This document shows positions 16,257 to 25,054 of a stretch of 37,144 bases of DNA, piece by piece. Source of the stretch: an uncultured Myxococcales bacterium (GTDB lineage: Bacteria > Myxococcota_A > UBA9042); NCBI GenBank assembly GCA_903840165.1, contig CAIMEY010000117.1, positions 1 to 37,144 of the forward strand, given 5' to 3'. Each line of letters opens with the position of its first letter. Positions within the stretch are counted from its first letter, which is position 1. A model generated the notes under the pieces. The model ran no database searches. It saw nothing but the letters and a program-made list of their open reading frames with translations, and was not told the DNA's origin. Made by a program: the position numbers and the translations under genes.

Positions 16257-17561
16257 CTACAATTCAGCCTGCGCCACAATGCCCCGCGTGCCAAAGCGCT
16301 GCAAGTAGTCACGTCGCGGCCCCATGCACTGGTCCTTGAGGACGCAATCGTGGCAAATCGCAGTTTTTTCGCGGCTTTGCTGGTGCTCGTCGGCATGATC
16401 GGTGATTGCTGCTTGGTTCCTTAGCCACCGAGGCAGCGTGCATTGCGGAAAACCGCATGAACCATCGGCTGTTACCGCAATTCCGGCATCGACAAGGACA
16501 ACCGCCGCCGCGTTCAGGACAGGGGCGATGGTGTCTAGGGGCAGGGCATAGGCGTCATAAGTCCCACCGCCGGCGTCGCGGGTCGGAAAGGCAAATGCAA
16601 CGCTAAGTTGGCCTGGATACTGGCAATGAGGCAGAAAGACGGCGCAGATCCGCTGCGACCGCTGCAGCAGGTCGGGCAGGGTGCGGGCATCGACAACGCC
16701 GTTGAGGTCGACGCGCAAGCCCGCACGCAGCAAGGCTAAAATGCCGCGCTCAGTCCGCTCATGAGTCCCTGGGGCCCGGGTCAAGGCGTCCGACACGGGG
16801 GCACTGGCGGCGTGGTACGAGACCAAAGCGCCCACTAGGCCGGCATTTTGTAAGGATTGTAAGCGCTTGGCAACGTCCAGGCCAATGGCATTGGTCTGCA
16901 GCCACAAGGGCACTTGGTGACCCTGACACCGCTCGGCGAGTTCGAGCAGCAGGGGGCCATGGACCAGAGGCTCGCCACCAGAAAACACAACGCGTTTAGG
17001 GGCTTGGGCCAGGAATTCATCCAGCCACAGCTTCAGCATTTCATGCGGCGCGGCGGGCCACTGCCGGTCCTGAAAGCAGAAATCGCAGTTCTGATTGCAG
17101 GCAAAGCCAAGGCGTAACATGGCTTCGCCATTGGAGAAAGTTCGCACATCTTCATCGCGCATACCGGCGTAGGGGCGCCAAGCTTGCCAGGCCTGCAGCG
17201 CTTGGCCCAAGAGCGGGCCCTGGGCACCTTGGGCGTCGATGGCCTGCAGTCGGCGAATCAGTTCGCTGCGCAAAGCGCTTGGTATAGAACTACGTAATTC
17301 TACAGCTAGATGTTGCCCTTGCCACGTGGCCTGCCGATGCAGTTGCGGCTGCCCGAGGCCAAAGGTCACGTCGGGCTGGGCCTGGGCCACAGAACCTGCC
17401 ATCTCTACGCGGATAGAGACCTGAAATCCAGTCGCTTTTGGGTCATGCTGCCAATGCCACGCCCCATCCGCCGGTAGGCCGGTCAGATCCGCGAGCGCCG
17501 CCGTCAACCGGTGCCGCAGCGGGGCAAGCCAAGGCGTCCACAGTGGAATCTCGACCGCCAT
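16257..17561 (-). CDS. Radical SAM protein with C-terminal auxiliary cluster-type cysteines
   Basis: This predicted cytoplasmic radical S-adenosylmethionine enzyme has 434 residues. The [4Fe-4S] binding motif C-N-Q-N-C-D-F-C has C155, C159 and C162. The SAM-binding G-G-E-P is at 195-198, and a partial TIM barrel follows. The C-terminus has additional cysteines C369, C374, C403, C406 and C412, in C-H-D-C-V-L-K-D-Q-C followed by Y-L-Q-R-F-G. This resembles SPASM/twitch-type auxiliary cluster sites found in peptide-modifying and maturase enzymes. The first ~140 residues do not resemble a known domain and might bind the substrate. Its ATG lies one base after the stop of the FG-GAP/ASPIC lipoprotein gene (TAG-G-ATG), so the two are translationally coupled. 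The substrate is unknown; no precursor-peptide gene is obvious nearby. Confidence 0.88.
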   Translation of the reverse strand: MAVEIPLWTPWLAPLRHRLTAALADLTGLPADGAWHWQHDPKATGFQVSIRVEMAGSVAQAQPDVTFGLGQPQLHRQATWQGQHLAVELRSSIPSALRSELIRRLQAIDAQGAQGPLLGQALQAWQAWRPYAGMRDEDVRTFSNGEAMLRLGFACNQNCDFCFQDRQWPAAPHEMLKLWLDEFLAQAPKRVVFSGGEPLVHGPLLLELAERCQGHQVPLWLQTNAIGLDVAKRLQSLQNAGLVGALVSYHAASAPVSDALTRAPGTHERTERGILALLRAGLRVDLNGVVDARTLPDLLQRSQRICAVFLPHCQYPGQLSVAFAFPTRDAGGGTYDAYALPLDTIAPVLNAAAVVLVDAGIAVTADGSCGFPQCTLPRWLRNQAAITDHADEHQQSREKTAICHDCVLKDQCMGPRRDYLQRFGTRGIVAQAEL

Positions 17562-17562
17562 C

Positions 17563-19635
17563 CTAGGGCAACACCGTCAGGCGTGGCGCTACGCCGAGTT
17601 CTTGGCCAGCCAGGGTAAGGCGCAGGTACATGAAATTGGTCTGCGAAATAGCAGCATTAGCGGTTAGTACTACAGAACAGGTTCCCTGGGCGCTGCAGGT
17701 AGCGAGACTGCCCTGCAAGACGCCATTGACGTAGGGCTGGATCTGGATGTCGCTGGGCTGTAAGGGCTTTCCGTCGTAGGACACGGTGAACGTCGCCGCT
17801 TGTCCGGCGTGCAGCACGGGCGGCGTCAAGCTGATGTGCACGGGCTCATCGACGGTGACCAACTGGTCGGCCGCCACGTTCGCGATGGTTTGGATGGCTC
17901 CAGAAGGCCAGTGAATTTCAAGCGTTGCCAAAGTATTGGTGCCCAGGCCAAAATCGATGACCGGCTCGGACACCACGCCATAACCGCCCGAAGTGCCCAA
18001 AGCGCCAAGGGAATGGAGCGTGCCGGCCGTCAACCGCACATAGGCACCGAGCCCGCGCGCCGAGGAAGCATGGCCACGCAGCCTGAGCCGCAACCAATGC
18101 CGATTGTGCTTGATCTCATTGCGTAAAATCTGTGGAGCGCTGCCCAGACCGCCGAGGATCAGGTCGTCGTCGCCATCGCCGTCGAGGTCGCCACTGGCCA
18201 GCTTCATCCCCTCGTGTTGTTTGGGAAAACCCGCCTGCTCGCTCACATCGACCAGCAGTTGCCCATTGCCCTGCAGCAGCACGGGCTTCATCGGTCCGCG
18301 CAGGGTCGGGTTAAAAAAAGCGTCTCGTTCTGGGGCGTTGCTCAGCGCAAGGTCCTTCCAGCCATCGCGGTCAAAATCCAACCACACCGGCGACCAAGCG
18401 GTCATGTCTGGGTGATTCGTGTCTGGATTCATGGGCTTGAGACCCGATTGCAGGCCGATGTCCTCATAACCGGTCTTGGTTCGCCTCAGGAGCAAGTTCT
18501 GCACCAAGCGGCCCACGGTCAGGTCGTCCGTGCCGAGCATCTTGCTGACGGCGGTCATCGGTAAGTTCGTGCCAATGTTGGCAATTGCGATGTCCAGTTG
18601 GCCGTCGCCATCGAAGTCCGCAGCCGAGGCGCCCATCGGCGAGGCATAGGGCATGGCGCTCTTGGGATAGTCGAAAAGGGCTTGCGGAATGACGCGTTGC
18701 AACTGCGGCAGGCCCTGAACATCGCGCCCGGTGCCATGGTAAAAAGCCTGTGTACTTGCGGTGTTGGAGCAGCCGTCGTGGAGTTGCAGCAGGTCCGGCC
18801 AGCCGTCGAGGTCGACATCGGCCGCCAGCACGCCCCATTGCGCGCCGGTCGCCACCACGCCCATGTCTTGGCCGCGTTCGTCCCAGGTTCCATCGCCGCG
18901 TGCCAGGAAAACCTTTGGCCGTTCAGGCCATTGGCAGGCGTAGCGCCCAAGAACCAGGTCTTCGCGGCCGTCCCGGTCGATGTCGGCGACGCTCAAGGCG
19001 GCCCTTTCCTCGGCGGTTGTGTCGCCCATGGGTTGGGTGAAATCCTCGAAACTATTGCCATTCCATCGCTTGGCGTGCACAGATTTGCCGACCAAGAGCA
19101 AGAGCGCCGGCCCGCCATCGCCAGGGTCCAAGGCTTGCACGCCGCCGATGGTATCGCCCGTCAATTGTCCAGTCTGCGCCGTGACTTCGTGGGCGAGAAA
19201 GACCGCCCAGGCACCGCCTTGGGTGAAGACGACGGATTCGGCTTGACCGTCCCCAGTCAGATCGACAAAAAATCCACCAGAATCATGGGGATATCCGACT
19301 GGGTGCTCTGGGTCCGCCGCCGCTTGGCCCAAGGCCAGCGCTGTGAGCACGGGCGTAGCGGGGGCCCAAACAGCAAAGCTGCCTGTCCAAGAACCAGCGA
19401 TATTTACAACGGATGTATCGGCGGGCGTCGGGCACGCATCGTCTGCGCATTGCGCCACGCTCGCGTCCCCAGGTGCTTTGAGGTCGGCATTCTGCGCGTC
19501 CACCTCGGCCGAAGTATCCATTTCAACAGAGACTTCTTTGTCGGAGTACACCGTAACAACGCGGTGAATCGTGCAGCCTTGGAGCCCAAGCAGCAGCAAA
19601 CTCCCGGTGATGAAACGGATAACGCCGGAGCCCAT
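17563..19635 (-). CDS. FG-GAP/VCBS repeat lipoprotein with ASPIC domain and C-terminal Ig-like domain
   Basis: This predicted surface lipoprotein has 690 residues from the ATG at 19635, or 703 from a GTG at 19674. Neither has a strong ribosome site. The lipobox G-L-Q-G-C gives a modified Cys at residue 21. A Val/Asp/Ala-rich linker follows with a C-x(4)-C pair (C-A-D-D-A-C). FG-GAP/VCBS Asp-rich loops occur about six times (for example DLTGDGQAE, DIDRDGRED, DVDLDGWPD, DFDGDGQLD, DFDRDGWKD, DLDGDGDDD), then an ASPIC/UnbV domain with IDFGLG and IHWPSG. Beyond ASPIC lie ~100 extra residues shaped like an Ig-like beta domain with one Cys pair (ATCSAQGTC). It is the paralogue of 409-2370, which lacks that extra domain. 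It leads an operon with the radical SAM gene. Confidence 0.87.
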   Translation of the reverse strand: MGSGVIRFITGSLLLLGLQGCTIHRVVTVYSDKEVSVEMDTSAEVDAQNADLKAPGDASVAQCADDACPTPADTSVVNIAGSWTGSFAVWAPATPVLTALALGQAAADPEHPVGYPHDSGGFFVDLTGDGQAESVVFTQGGAWAVFLAHEVTAQTGQLTGDTIGGVQALDPGDGGPALLLLVGKSVHAKRWNGNSFEDFTQPMGDTTAEERAALSVADIDRDGREDLVLGRYACQWPERPKVFLARGDGTWDERGQDMGVVATGAQWGVLAADVDLDGWPDLLQLHDGCSNTASTQAFYHGTGRDVQGLPQLQRVIPQALFDYPKSAMPYASPMGASAADFDGDGQLDIAIANIGTNLPMTAVSKMLGTDDLTVGRLVQNLLLRRTKTGYEDIGLQSGLKPMNPDTNHPDMTAWSPVWLDFDRDGWKDLALSNAPERDAFFNPTLRGPMKPVLLQGNGQLLVDVSEQAGFPKQHEGMKLASGDLDGDGDDDLILGGLGSAPQILRNEIKHNRHWLRLRLRGHASSARGLGAYVRLTAGTLHSLGALGTSGGYGVVSEPVIDFGLGTNTLATLEIHWPSGAIQTIANVAADQLVTVDEPVHISLTPPVLHAGQAATFTVSYDGKPLQPSDIQIQPYVNGVLQGSLATCSAQGTCSVVLTANAAISQTNFMYLRLTLAGQELGVAPRLTVLP

Positions 19636-20029
19636 CCCTACGTCCGCTGCCGCGTCATGCGGATGCTTGTGCACACGCTACCGGGCCTGTCCGGCTAGCG
19701 CAACAGGGCCAAGTTGCAAGATGTCATAACTATCTAGACGTATTGGTATTTGGCCAATAGGCTAGAGGGTTCGCTCCGGCGAGTTGCCCTCCAAGTCGCA
19801 GCCTCGAGGGTGCACGGCTGCCGGCAAGGTCTCTAACATTTGCGCCACACCCTGCTAACCAGTCGCTACAATCCCACCTTGAAAATACAAGCGTTTGCGC
19901 GACGGCTTGACCGCCGCCTTGGCCGAGCGTACACAGTTCTTTACGGCAGCCGCGCCCAGTGAACCCTGTCCTTGGATCCTGAGCCCTGGCTAGTCGATAC
20001 TGAATACGCGATAATCGGGGGAAAAAAAA
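19636..20029. promoter_or_regulatory. Divergent intergenic region upstream of the giant repeat protein
   Basis: The stretch carries no gene. It contains a good sigma70-like pair on the plus strand (annotated separately). The region near 19720-19770 is locally AT-richer with short repeats of TTGG/CCAA, possibly a regulatory site. Immediately before the next gene is a run of five G and nine A (20017-20030) ending in the start codon. Confidence 0.45.
19907..19935 (+). promoter_or_regulatory. Candidate sigma70 promoter for the giant cysteine-repeat lipoprotein
   Basis: TTGACC (19907-19912), a 17-base spacer, then TACACA (19930-19935). This would start transcription near 19942 and leave an ~88-base leader before the ATG at 20030. 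Match and spacing are good for a GC-rich genome. Confidence 0.45.
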
Positions 20030-23000
20030 ATGAAGAGTTACCTAGTGATTTGCTGTCTAGCTGTGACGGCGCTGACGTTGACCCTGGCGGCATGTACGGA
20101 CGATGTGCCCGTGACGGGATTCGTCAATGCCGATGCAGATCCGGGGGATGGCTCGTCCGCGGTGCTTGATGCCAGTGGTGGCGATGCGATCGACGCCGGC
20201 ACGGGCGACTCGGCCAACGCTGACCTGGTCAACGCGGATGCAGTGGGGGCCGATGCCGACGCAGTGGTGGCCGATGCCGACGCAGTGGGGGCCGATGCCG
20301 ATGCGGCCGTCGATGCTGCAGCGCAGGACGGCTTGTCAGCTGAAGTTCTTGATAGTACAGCAGATGCCGATGCGCTCGCTGTGGAGGACTCCGCCGATTC
20401 CCCAGACGCCCTTGCACCGGACGATGCCGGAGCCGACCTGGGCGATGGCGGGATTGCCGATGCCGACGATGTGCCCGCGCCCGTAGATGCTGATAATGAT
20501 GGTGATTCCGGCCTTGGCGGCGACGTCGTCGTGGACACAAACGATGGGGCTGGAGCCGAGGTTGGGCCAGCCTGCACCCAAGCGAGCGACTGCCCGAGCG
20601 CGCCTTGCACCGCTGGCGAATGTCAGAACGGGGCCTGCGTGACGGTCGCGGCGGCGGACGGCGCCCCTTGCGATGATGGAAATGCCTGTACAACCGCAGA
20701 TGTATGCGCAGCCGGTATTTGCGCAGCCGGTGCTGCCGTGGTCTGCGACAACAGCAACCAATGCGTAACCAGCACCTGCGATGCCAAGGTCGGTTGTCTG
20801 AGCAAATTGGTCAATGGTTCCTGCGATGACGGCAATGCCTGTACCACCGGCGATGCCTGCCAAGGTGGCCTTTGCCTGCCGGGCGGCGCCACGAACTGCG
20901 ACGACAACAATATCTGCACCGCCGATAGCTGTGATCCCAAGCAGGGTTGTACGCACACCGCCAACACAGCGCCCTGTGACGACGGCAGCCCTTGCACGGT
21001 CGGCGATGTGTGCGGCGGCGGCGTTTGCATCCCTGGCGTCGGCCTCATTTGCAACGACGGCAACCCGTGCACCCAGGACCTGTGCGAGTTGGGCAAGGGC
21101 TGCTCATTCCCCGTCATTTCAGGGCCTTGTGAAGATGGAAGCGCTTGCACCCAGGGCGATACCTGCCAGGGCGCGGTTTGCCAACCCGGCGCGGTGACTT
21201 CTTGCGACGACCAGAACAGTTGCACGACCGATTCCTGTGATCCCAAGCAGGGTTGTCAGCACATCGCCAGCAACGGCGGCTGCAGTGACAACAACGCGTG
21301 CACGGTCGGCGATAGTTGCAAAGCGGGGATTTGTCAATCGGGAAGCGCCCTTTCCTGCAATGACGGCAACCCTTGCACCGATGACACCTGCGACCCGGCC
21401 AGCGGTTGCAGCAGCAAGCCCAGCACGGCGGCGTGCAGCGACAACAACGCCTGCACTGTGGGCGACGCGTGTCAGGACGGCGATTGCGTGCCGGGCACAC
21501 CGTCCAACTGCGACGACAATAATCCTTGCACCACAGATAGTTGCAGCGCCATCAAGGGCTGCCTGCACCTCAATGCCGCCGGACCTTGCAGCGATGGCAG
21601 CGCCTGCACCGTGGGCGACGCCTGCAAAGACGGCGCTTGCGTGGCGGGCCTAGGGCTCACCTGCAGCGACGGCAATCCCTGCACGATCGACAGTTGCGAC
21701 CCGAACAGCGGCTGCAGCTTCAGCAATTCCAGCGCGGGCTGCAGCGACAACAACGCTTGCACCGTCGGCGACACCTGCAGCGGCGGCCAATGCACGCCCG
21801 GCGCGGCGAGCAACTGCGATGACCAGAATCCGTGCACCACAGACAGCTGTGATCCCAGCGTTGGTTGCAAAAATGTCAATAATACGCTCGGTTGTAGTGA
21901 CGGGAACGCATGCACCAGTGGCGATTTGTGCGTGGCGGGCGCGTGCATCGGCGGCAAGGTGCTGGCGTGCAGTGATGGCAACCCCTGCACCAACGATATC
22001 TGTGACGCTGTAGGCGGTTGCAGCAATCCCGACAACACGGCGGCCTGCGATGACGGCAGCGCCTGCACAGTGGGCGACGCTTGCAAGAACGGCGGCTGCG
22101 TCCCGGGAAATCCCAGCAATTGCGACGACAACAACCCGTGTACCACAGACAGCTGCGCCCCGGCCCAGGGCTGTGTCCACGCCGCCAATGCCTTCCCGTG
22201 CGACGACGGCAACGCCTGCACCCTGAGCGACGCCTGCAAGGCGGGCCTATGTTCTGCAGGAAAAGCGCTGAGTTGTAGTGACGGCAATCCCTGCACCGAC
22301 GACACTTGCGACCCGGGCAGTGGCTGCCAGTTCGTTGCGAACACCGCGCCGTGCAACGACAATAACGCCTGCACCAGCGGTGACGTCTGCAAGGCCGGCG
22401 CCTGCGTGGCCGGTGTGCCGCCCGTGTGCGACGACAACAATCCGTGCACCACAGAGACCTGTGACGTCGCCCAAGGCTGCAAGAACGTTGCAAATACGAT
22501 GGCTTGCGACGATGGTAACGCGTGCACCAGCGGCGACACCTGCGCGGCGGGCAAGTGCGTCGGCGGCGGCGCTGTGGCCTGCAACGACGGCAACCCGTGC
22601 ACGGACGACAGCTGTGACAAGGCAAGTGGCTGTACTTTCACGAAAAATACCGCACCCTGCGATGACGGCAACGTCTGCACGGCTGGGGATGCCTGCCAGG
22701 GCGGCAGCTGCGTTTCCGGCGCGGCCAAGAGCTGCGACGACGGCAACGCCTGCACCAACGACACGTGCGATACGCTGAAAGGCTGTATTTTTACAGCGAA
22801 TACTGCCGCCTGTGACGACAATGATGCCTGTACGGCGGGGGATGCTTGCAAGGCGAGCGTGTGCGTCGGCAAGGCGGTTGTCTGCAGCGACGGCAATCCC
22901 TGCACAACCGATAGCTGTGACAAAATCCTTGGTTGTGTGGCGACCAACAACAGTAACGCCTGCGATGACGGCAACGTTTGTACCAAGGGCGATGTCTGCA

Positions 23001-24919
23001 CGGGCGGCAGTTGCGTCTCGGGCGCGGCGGCGGTCTGCGACGACGGCAATGCCTGCACCAGCGACAGCTGCGACACGGTCAAAGGCTGTGTATTTGCAAG
23101 CAATAGTCTGCCGTGTGACGATGGCAGCGCTTGCACCCAGGGCGACGTTTGCAGCGGCGGCAACTGCGCGCCCGGCAAGGCCGTGACTTGCAATGACGGC
23201 AACGCTTGCACCGACGATAGCTGTGACATCAAGCTCGGTTGCGTGTTCCAAGCCAACACGGCCAAGTGCGACGACGGCAATGGCTGCACCGTGGGCGACC
23301 AGTGCAAAGCCGGACAGTGCCAGTCAGGCGCGGCAAAGTCATGTGATGACGGCAACTTGTGCACGACCGACGCCTGTGATCCCATCGCCGGCTGCAGCAA
23401 CACCAACAACACCGCGCCCTGTGATGATAACAATGTCTGCACCTTGGCCGATGTTTGCGCCAGCGGCAAGTGCGTGCCCGGCAAAGTCGTGACCTGCAGT
23501 GACGGAAACGCTTGCACCGACGACAGTTGCGACAAGAACAACGGCTGCACCTTTGCCAACAACACCGCGGTGTGCACCGACAACAACGTCTGCACCATCG
23601 GCGACGTCTGCGCTGGCGGGGCCTGCCAAGCCGGGGCCGTCAAAACGTGCAACGACGGCAACGCCTGCACCAACGATTCCTGTGACCCTGTCAAGGGTTG
23701 CGTGACCACCAACAACAGCGTGGCCTGCGATGACGGCAATGCGTGCACCAACGGCGACGTCTGCGTCGCGGGCAGCTGCGCCCCGGGCGTGGCCATCACC
23801 TGCAATGACAACAACGCGTGCACCGATGATAGCTGCGACAGCAAGAAAGGCTGTCTATACAGCAACAACACGGCCGCGTGCAGCGATGGCAACGCATGCA
23901 CCAGCGGGGACGTCTGCGGCGCGGGCAAGTGTTCCGGCACGGCCGTGGTGTGCGACGACAAGAACCTTTGCACCACAGATTACTGTGACAATGCAAAGGG
24001 TTGCCTTGTGGTCAACAATGCCGTGGCGTGCGACGACAGCTCGGTCTGCACTACGGGTGACACCTGCAGCGGCGCCAAATGCGTTGGCGCGGCCATCAGT
24101 TGCGACGACAGCAACCCGTGCACCAATGACACTTGCGACGCGGTCAAGGGCTGTCAGCATGGCAACGTCGTCGACGGAACCGTTTGCGGCGTCGGCGGTT
24201 CGGGCCTTTGCTACAGCGGCACCTGCAGCATCGGCAGCAGTTTGAACCCGGCGACGTCCTGCCAGCAGATTCTGACGACACTGCCGGCAGCGAAAAGTGG
24301 CGTTTATTACCTTACTTACACCAGCGGCAATGTCAAGACGACCTATCAGGCCTACTGCGACATGGTCACCAATGGTGGCGGCTGGACCCTGCTGCTCAAG
24401 GCCAACGGCGCCAATCCGACCTTTGCCTACTCGGCCGTGCCGTGGACGACTACCGCCGTGCTCAACGCCAACCTCCCGGATTTTGACGGTAATGAGGCCA
24501 AGCTCGCCAGCTATGCGTACTTGCCCTTCACCAAGGTCATGATCGGGGTCAAAGTCGGCAATGCGACCAATTACGCAACCATCGACCAGACATCCACGTC
24601 CATGTACGCGCTCCTCAATCCGGGAACCTTTGTCGCCACGAACATTGGCAGGGCAGCGTGGAAGTCCCTGATTCCAGGCTCTTCTTTGCAATCCAACTGC
24701 AACATGGAAGGCTTCAACGACCAAGTGGCCGGTTGGGTCACGTGTCGCATGGGCATCATCAACAACCAGGAAGCGGACTGCCTGACGCCGGACTCCTACC
24801 TGGGCATCGGTTGCGCGGGCCCAAGCGGCTTTGCGGTTGTCGATTACGCCGGCGCGCCGTACTTGCCCGACAATGGTGGCGCCAACATCGCTGGATTCGC
24901 CTATATTTTCGCGAAATAG
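20030..24919 (+). CDS. Giant lipoprotein: 23 tandem eight-cysteine repeats plus fibrinogen-like C-terminal domain
   Basis: This 1629-residue predicted surface lipoprotein has a lipobox L-A-A-C with Cys at residue 22. Residues 30-178 are an Asp/Ala/Val-rich linker, including a short DNA tandem repeat. A Cys-rich entry (about 181-212) leads to 23 repeats of about 51 residues from C214 to about 1383. Each repeat has eight cysteines in the pattern C-D-D-G-N-A-C-T-x-G-D-x-C-x-x-G-x-C-x(7)-C-x-D-x-N-x-C-T-x-D-x-C-D-x(3)-G-C. Every unit keeps all eight, about 184 Cys in all, so the rod must fold by disulfides outside the cytoplasm. Residues ~1405-1629 are a fibrinogen-like domain (CQQIL ... YCDM ... 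GGGWTLLLKANG), a fold that binds sugars or proteins in animals. A stalk-with-adhesive-head role is inference. The G5A9 tract directly precedes the ATG. Confidence 0.92.
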   Translation: MKSYLVICCLAVTALTLTLAACTDDVPVTGFVNADADPGDGSSAVLDASGGDAIDAGTGDSANADLVNADAVGADADAVVADADAVGADADAAVDAAAQDGLSAEVLDSTADADALAVEDSADSPDALAPDDAGADLGDGGIADADDVPAPVDADNDGDSGLGGDVVVDTNDGAGAEVGPACTQASDCPSAPCTAGECQNGACVTVAAADGAPCDDGNACTTADVCAAGICAAGAAVVCDNSNQCVTSTCDAKVGCLSKLVNGSCDDGNACTTGDACQGGLCLPGGATNCDDNNICTADSCDPKQGCTHTANTAPCDDGSPCTVGDVCGGGVCIPGVGLICNDGNPCTQDLCELGKGCSFPVISGPCEDGSACTQGDTCQGAVCQPGAVTSCDDQNSCTTDSCDPKQGCQHIASNGGCSDNNACTVGDSCKAGICQSGSALSCNDGNPCTDDTCDPASGCSSKPSTAACSDNNACTVGDACQDGDCVPGTPSNCDDNNPCTTDSCSAIKGCLHLNAAGPCSDGSACTVGDACKDGACVAGLGLTCSDGNPCTIDSCDPNSGCSFSNSSAGCSDNNACTVGDTCSGGQCTPGAASNCDDQNPCTTDSCDPSVGCKNVNNTLGCSDGNACTSGDLCVAGACIGGKVLACSDGNPCTNDICDAVGGCSNPDNTAACDDGSACTVGDACKNGGCVPGNPSNCDDNNPCTTDSCAPAQGCVHAANAFPCDDGNACTLSDACKAGLCSAGKALSCSDGNPCTDDTCDPGSGCQFVANTAPCNDNNACTSGDVCKAGACVAGVPPVCDDNNPCTTETCDVAQGCKNVANTMACDDGNACTSGDTCAAGKCVGGGAVACNDGNPCTDDSCDKASGCTFTKNTAPCDDGNVCTAGDACQGGSCVSGAAKSCDDGNACTNDTCDTLKGCIFTANTAACDDNDACTAGDACKASVCVGKAVVCSDGNPCTTDSCDKILGCVATNNSNACDDGNVCTKGDVCTGGSCVSGAAAVCDDGNACTSDSCDTVKGCVFASNSLPCDDGSACTQGDVCSGGNCAPGKAVTCNDGNACTDDSCDIKLGCVFQANTAKCDDGNGCTVGDQCKAGQCQSGAAKSCDDGNLCTTDACDPIAGCSNTNNTAPCDDNNVCTLADVCASGKCVPGKVVTCSDGNACTDDSCDKNNGCTFANNTAVCTDNNVCTIGDVCAGGACQAGAVKTCNDGNACTNDSCDPVKGCVTTNNSVACDDGNACTNGDVCVAGSCAPGVAITCNDNNACTDDSCDSKKGCLYSNNTAACSDGNACTSGDVCGAGKCSGTAVVCDDKNLCTTDYCDNAKGCLVVNNAVACDDSSVCTTGDTCSGAKCVGAAISCDDSNPCTNDTCDAVKGCQHGNVVDGTVCGVGGSGLCYSGTCSIGSSLNPATSCQQILTTLPAAKSGVYYLTYTSGNVKTTYQAYCDMVTNGGGWTLLLKANGANPTFAYSAVPWTTTAVLNANLPDFDGNEAKLASYAYLPFTKVMIGVKVGNATNYATIDQTSTSMYALLNPGTFVATNIGRAAWKSLIPGSSLQSNCNMEGFNDQVAGWVTCRMGIINNQEADCLTPDSYLGIGCAGPSGFAVVDYAGAPYLPDNGGANIAGFAYIFAK
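20237..20299 (+). repeat. Three 21-bp tandem repeats coding for DAVxADA
   Basis: Three consecutive 21-bp units (20237-20257, 20258-20278, 20279-20299) differ only at one codon position each and encode D-A-V-G/V-A-D-A in the acidic linker of the giant lipoprotein. Because the unit is in frame, copy-number change would alter linker length without breaking the gene. Confidence 0.85.
20669..24180 (+). repeat. 23 tandem ~153-bp repeats within the giant lipoprotein gene
   Basis: The units are 51 codons each, with three late units (15, 22, 23) one codon shorter. Units 2 to 13 alternate between two variants of the second half. Even units have C-D-D-N/Q-N-x-C-T-x-D/E-S/T-C; odd units have C-N/S-D-G-N-P-C-T. 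This makes a 102-residue (306-bp) higher-order period. Traces of a four-unit period also exist: units 4/8 share D-D-Q-N, and 6/10 share V-P-G-x-P-S-N. Units 14-23 are less regular. A long antisense frame runs through the array because the repeat length is a multiple of three. Confidence 0.9.
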
Positions 24920-25054
24920 CGCGGGGTCTGACCCAGCCTCGGCTGCGGCCCAGGGCTTTGACTTTGTCGGCGGCAACGACTGGCATTGTCGCTGGTCCGT
25001 GCTAACTTGTTGCCGACGCGGCCGAACGCGCCACCTGCGGCCTTGGAGGTTGAC

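Noticed and set aside
21472..23976. 834-codon open frame on the minus strand inside the giant repeat gene
   Set aside because: It is the mirror of the 153-bp coding repeat; a multiple-of-three period keeps the antisense frame open. The product is a monotonous Ser/Gln/Leu repeat with no ribosome site or domain, and shorter antisense frames there have the same origin.
20669..24180. CRISPR-like periodicity
   Set aside because: The regular spacing is a protein-coding tandem repeat of 153 bp, not short repeats with unique spacers.
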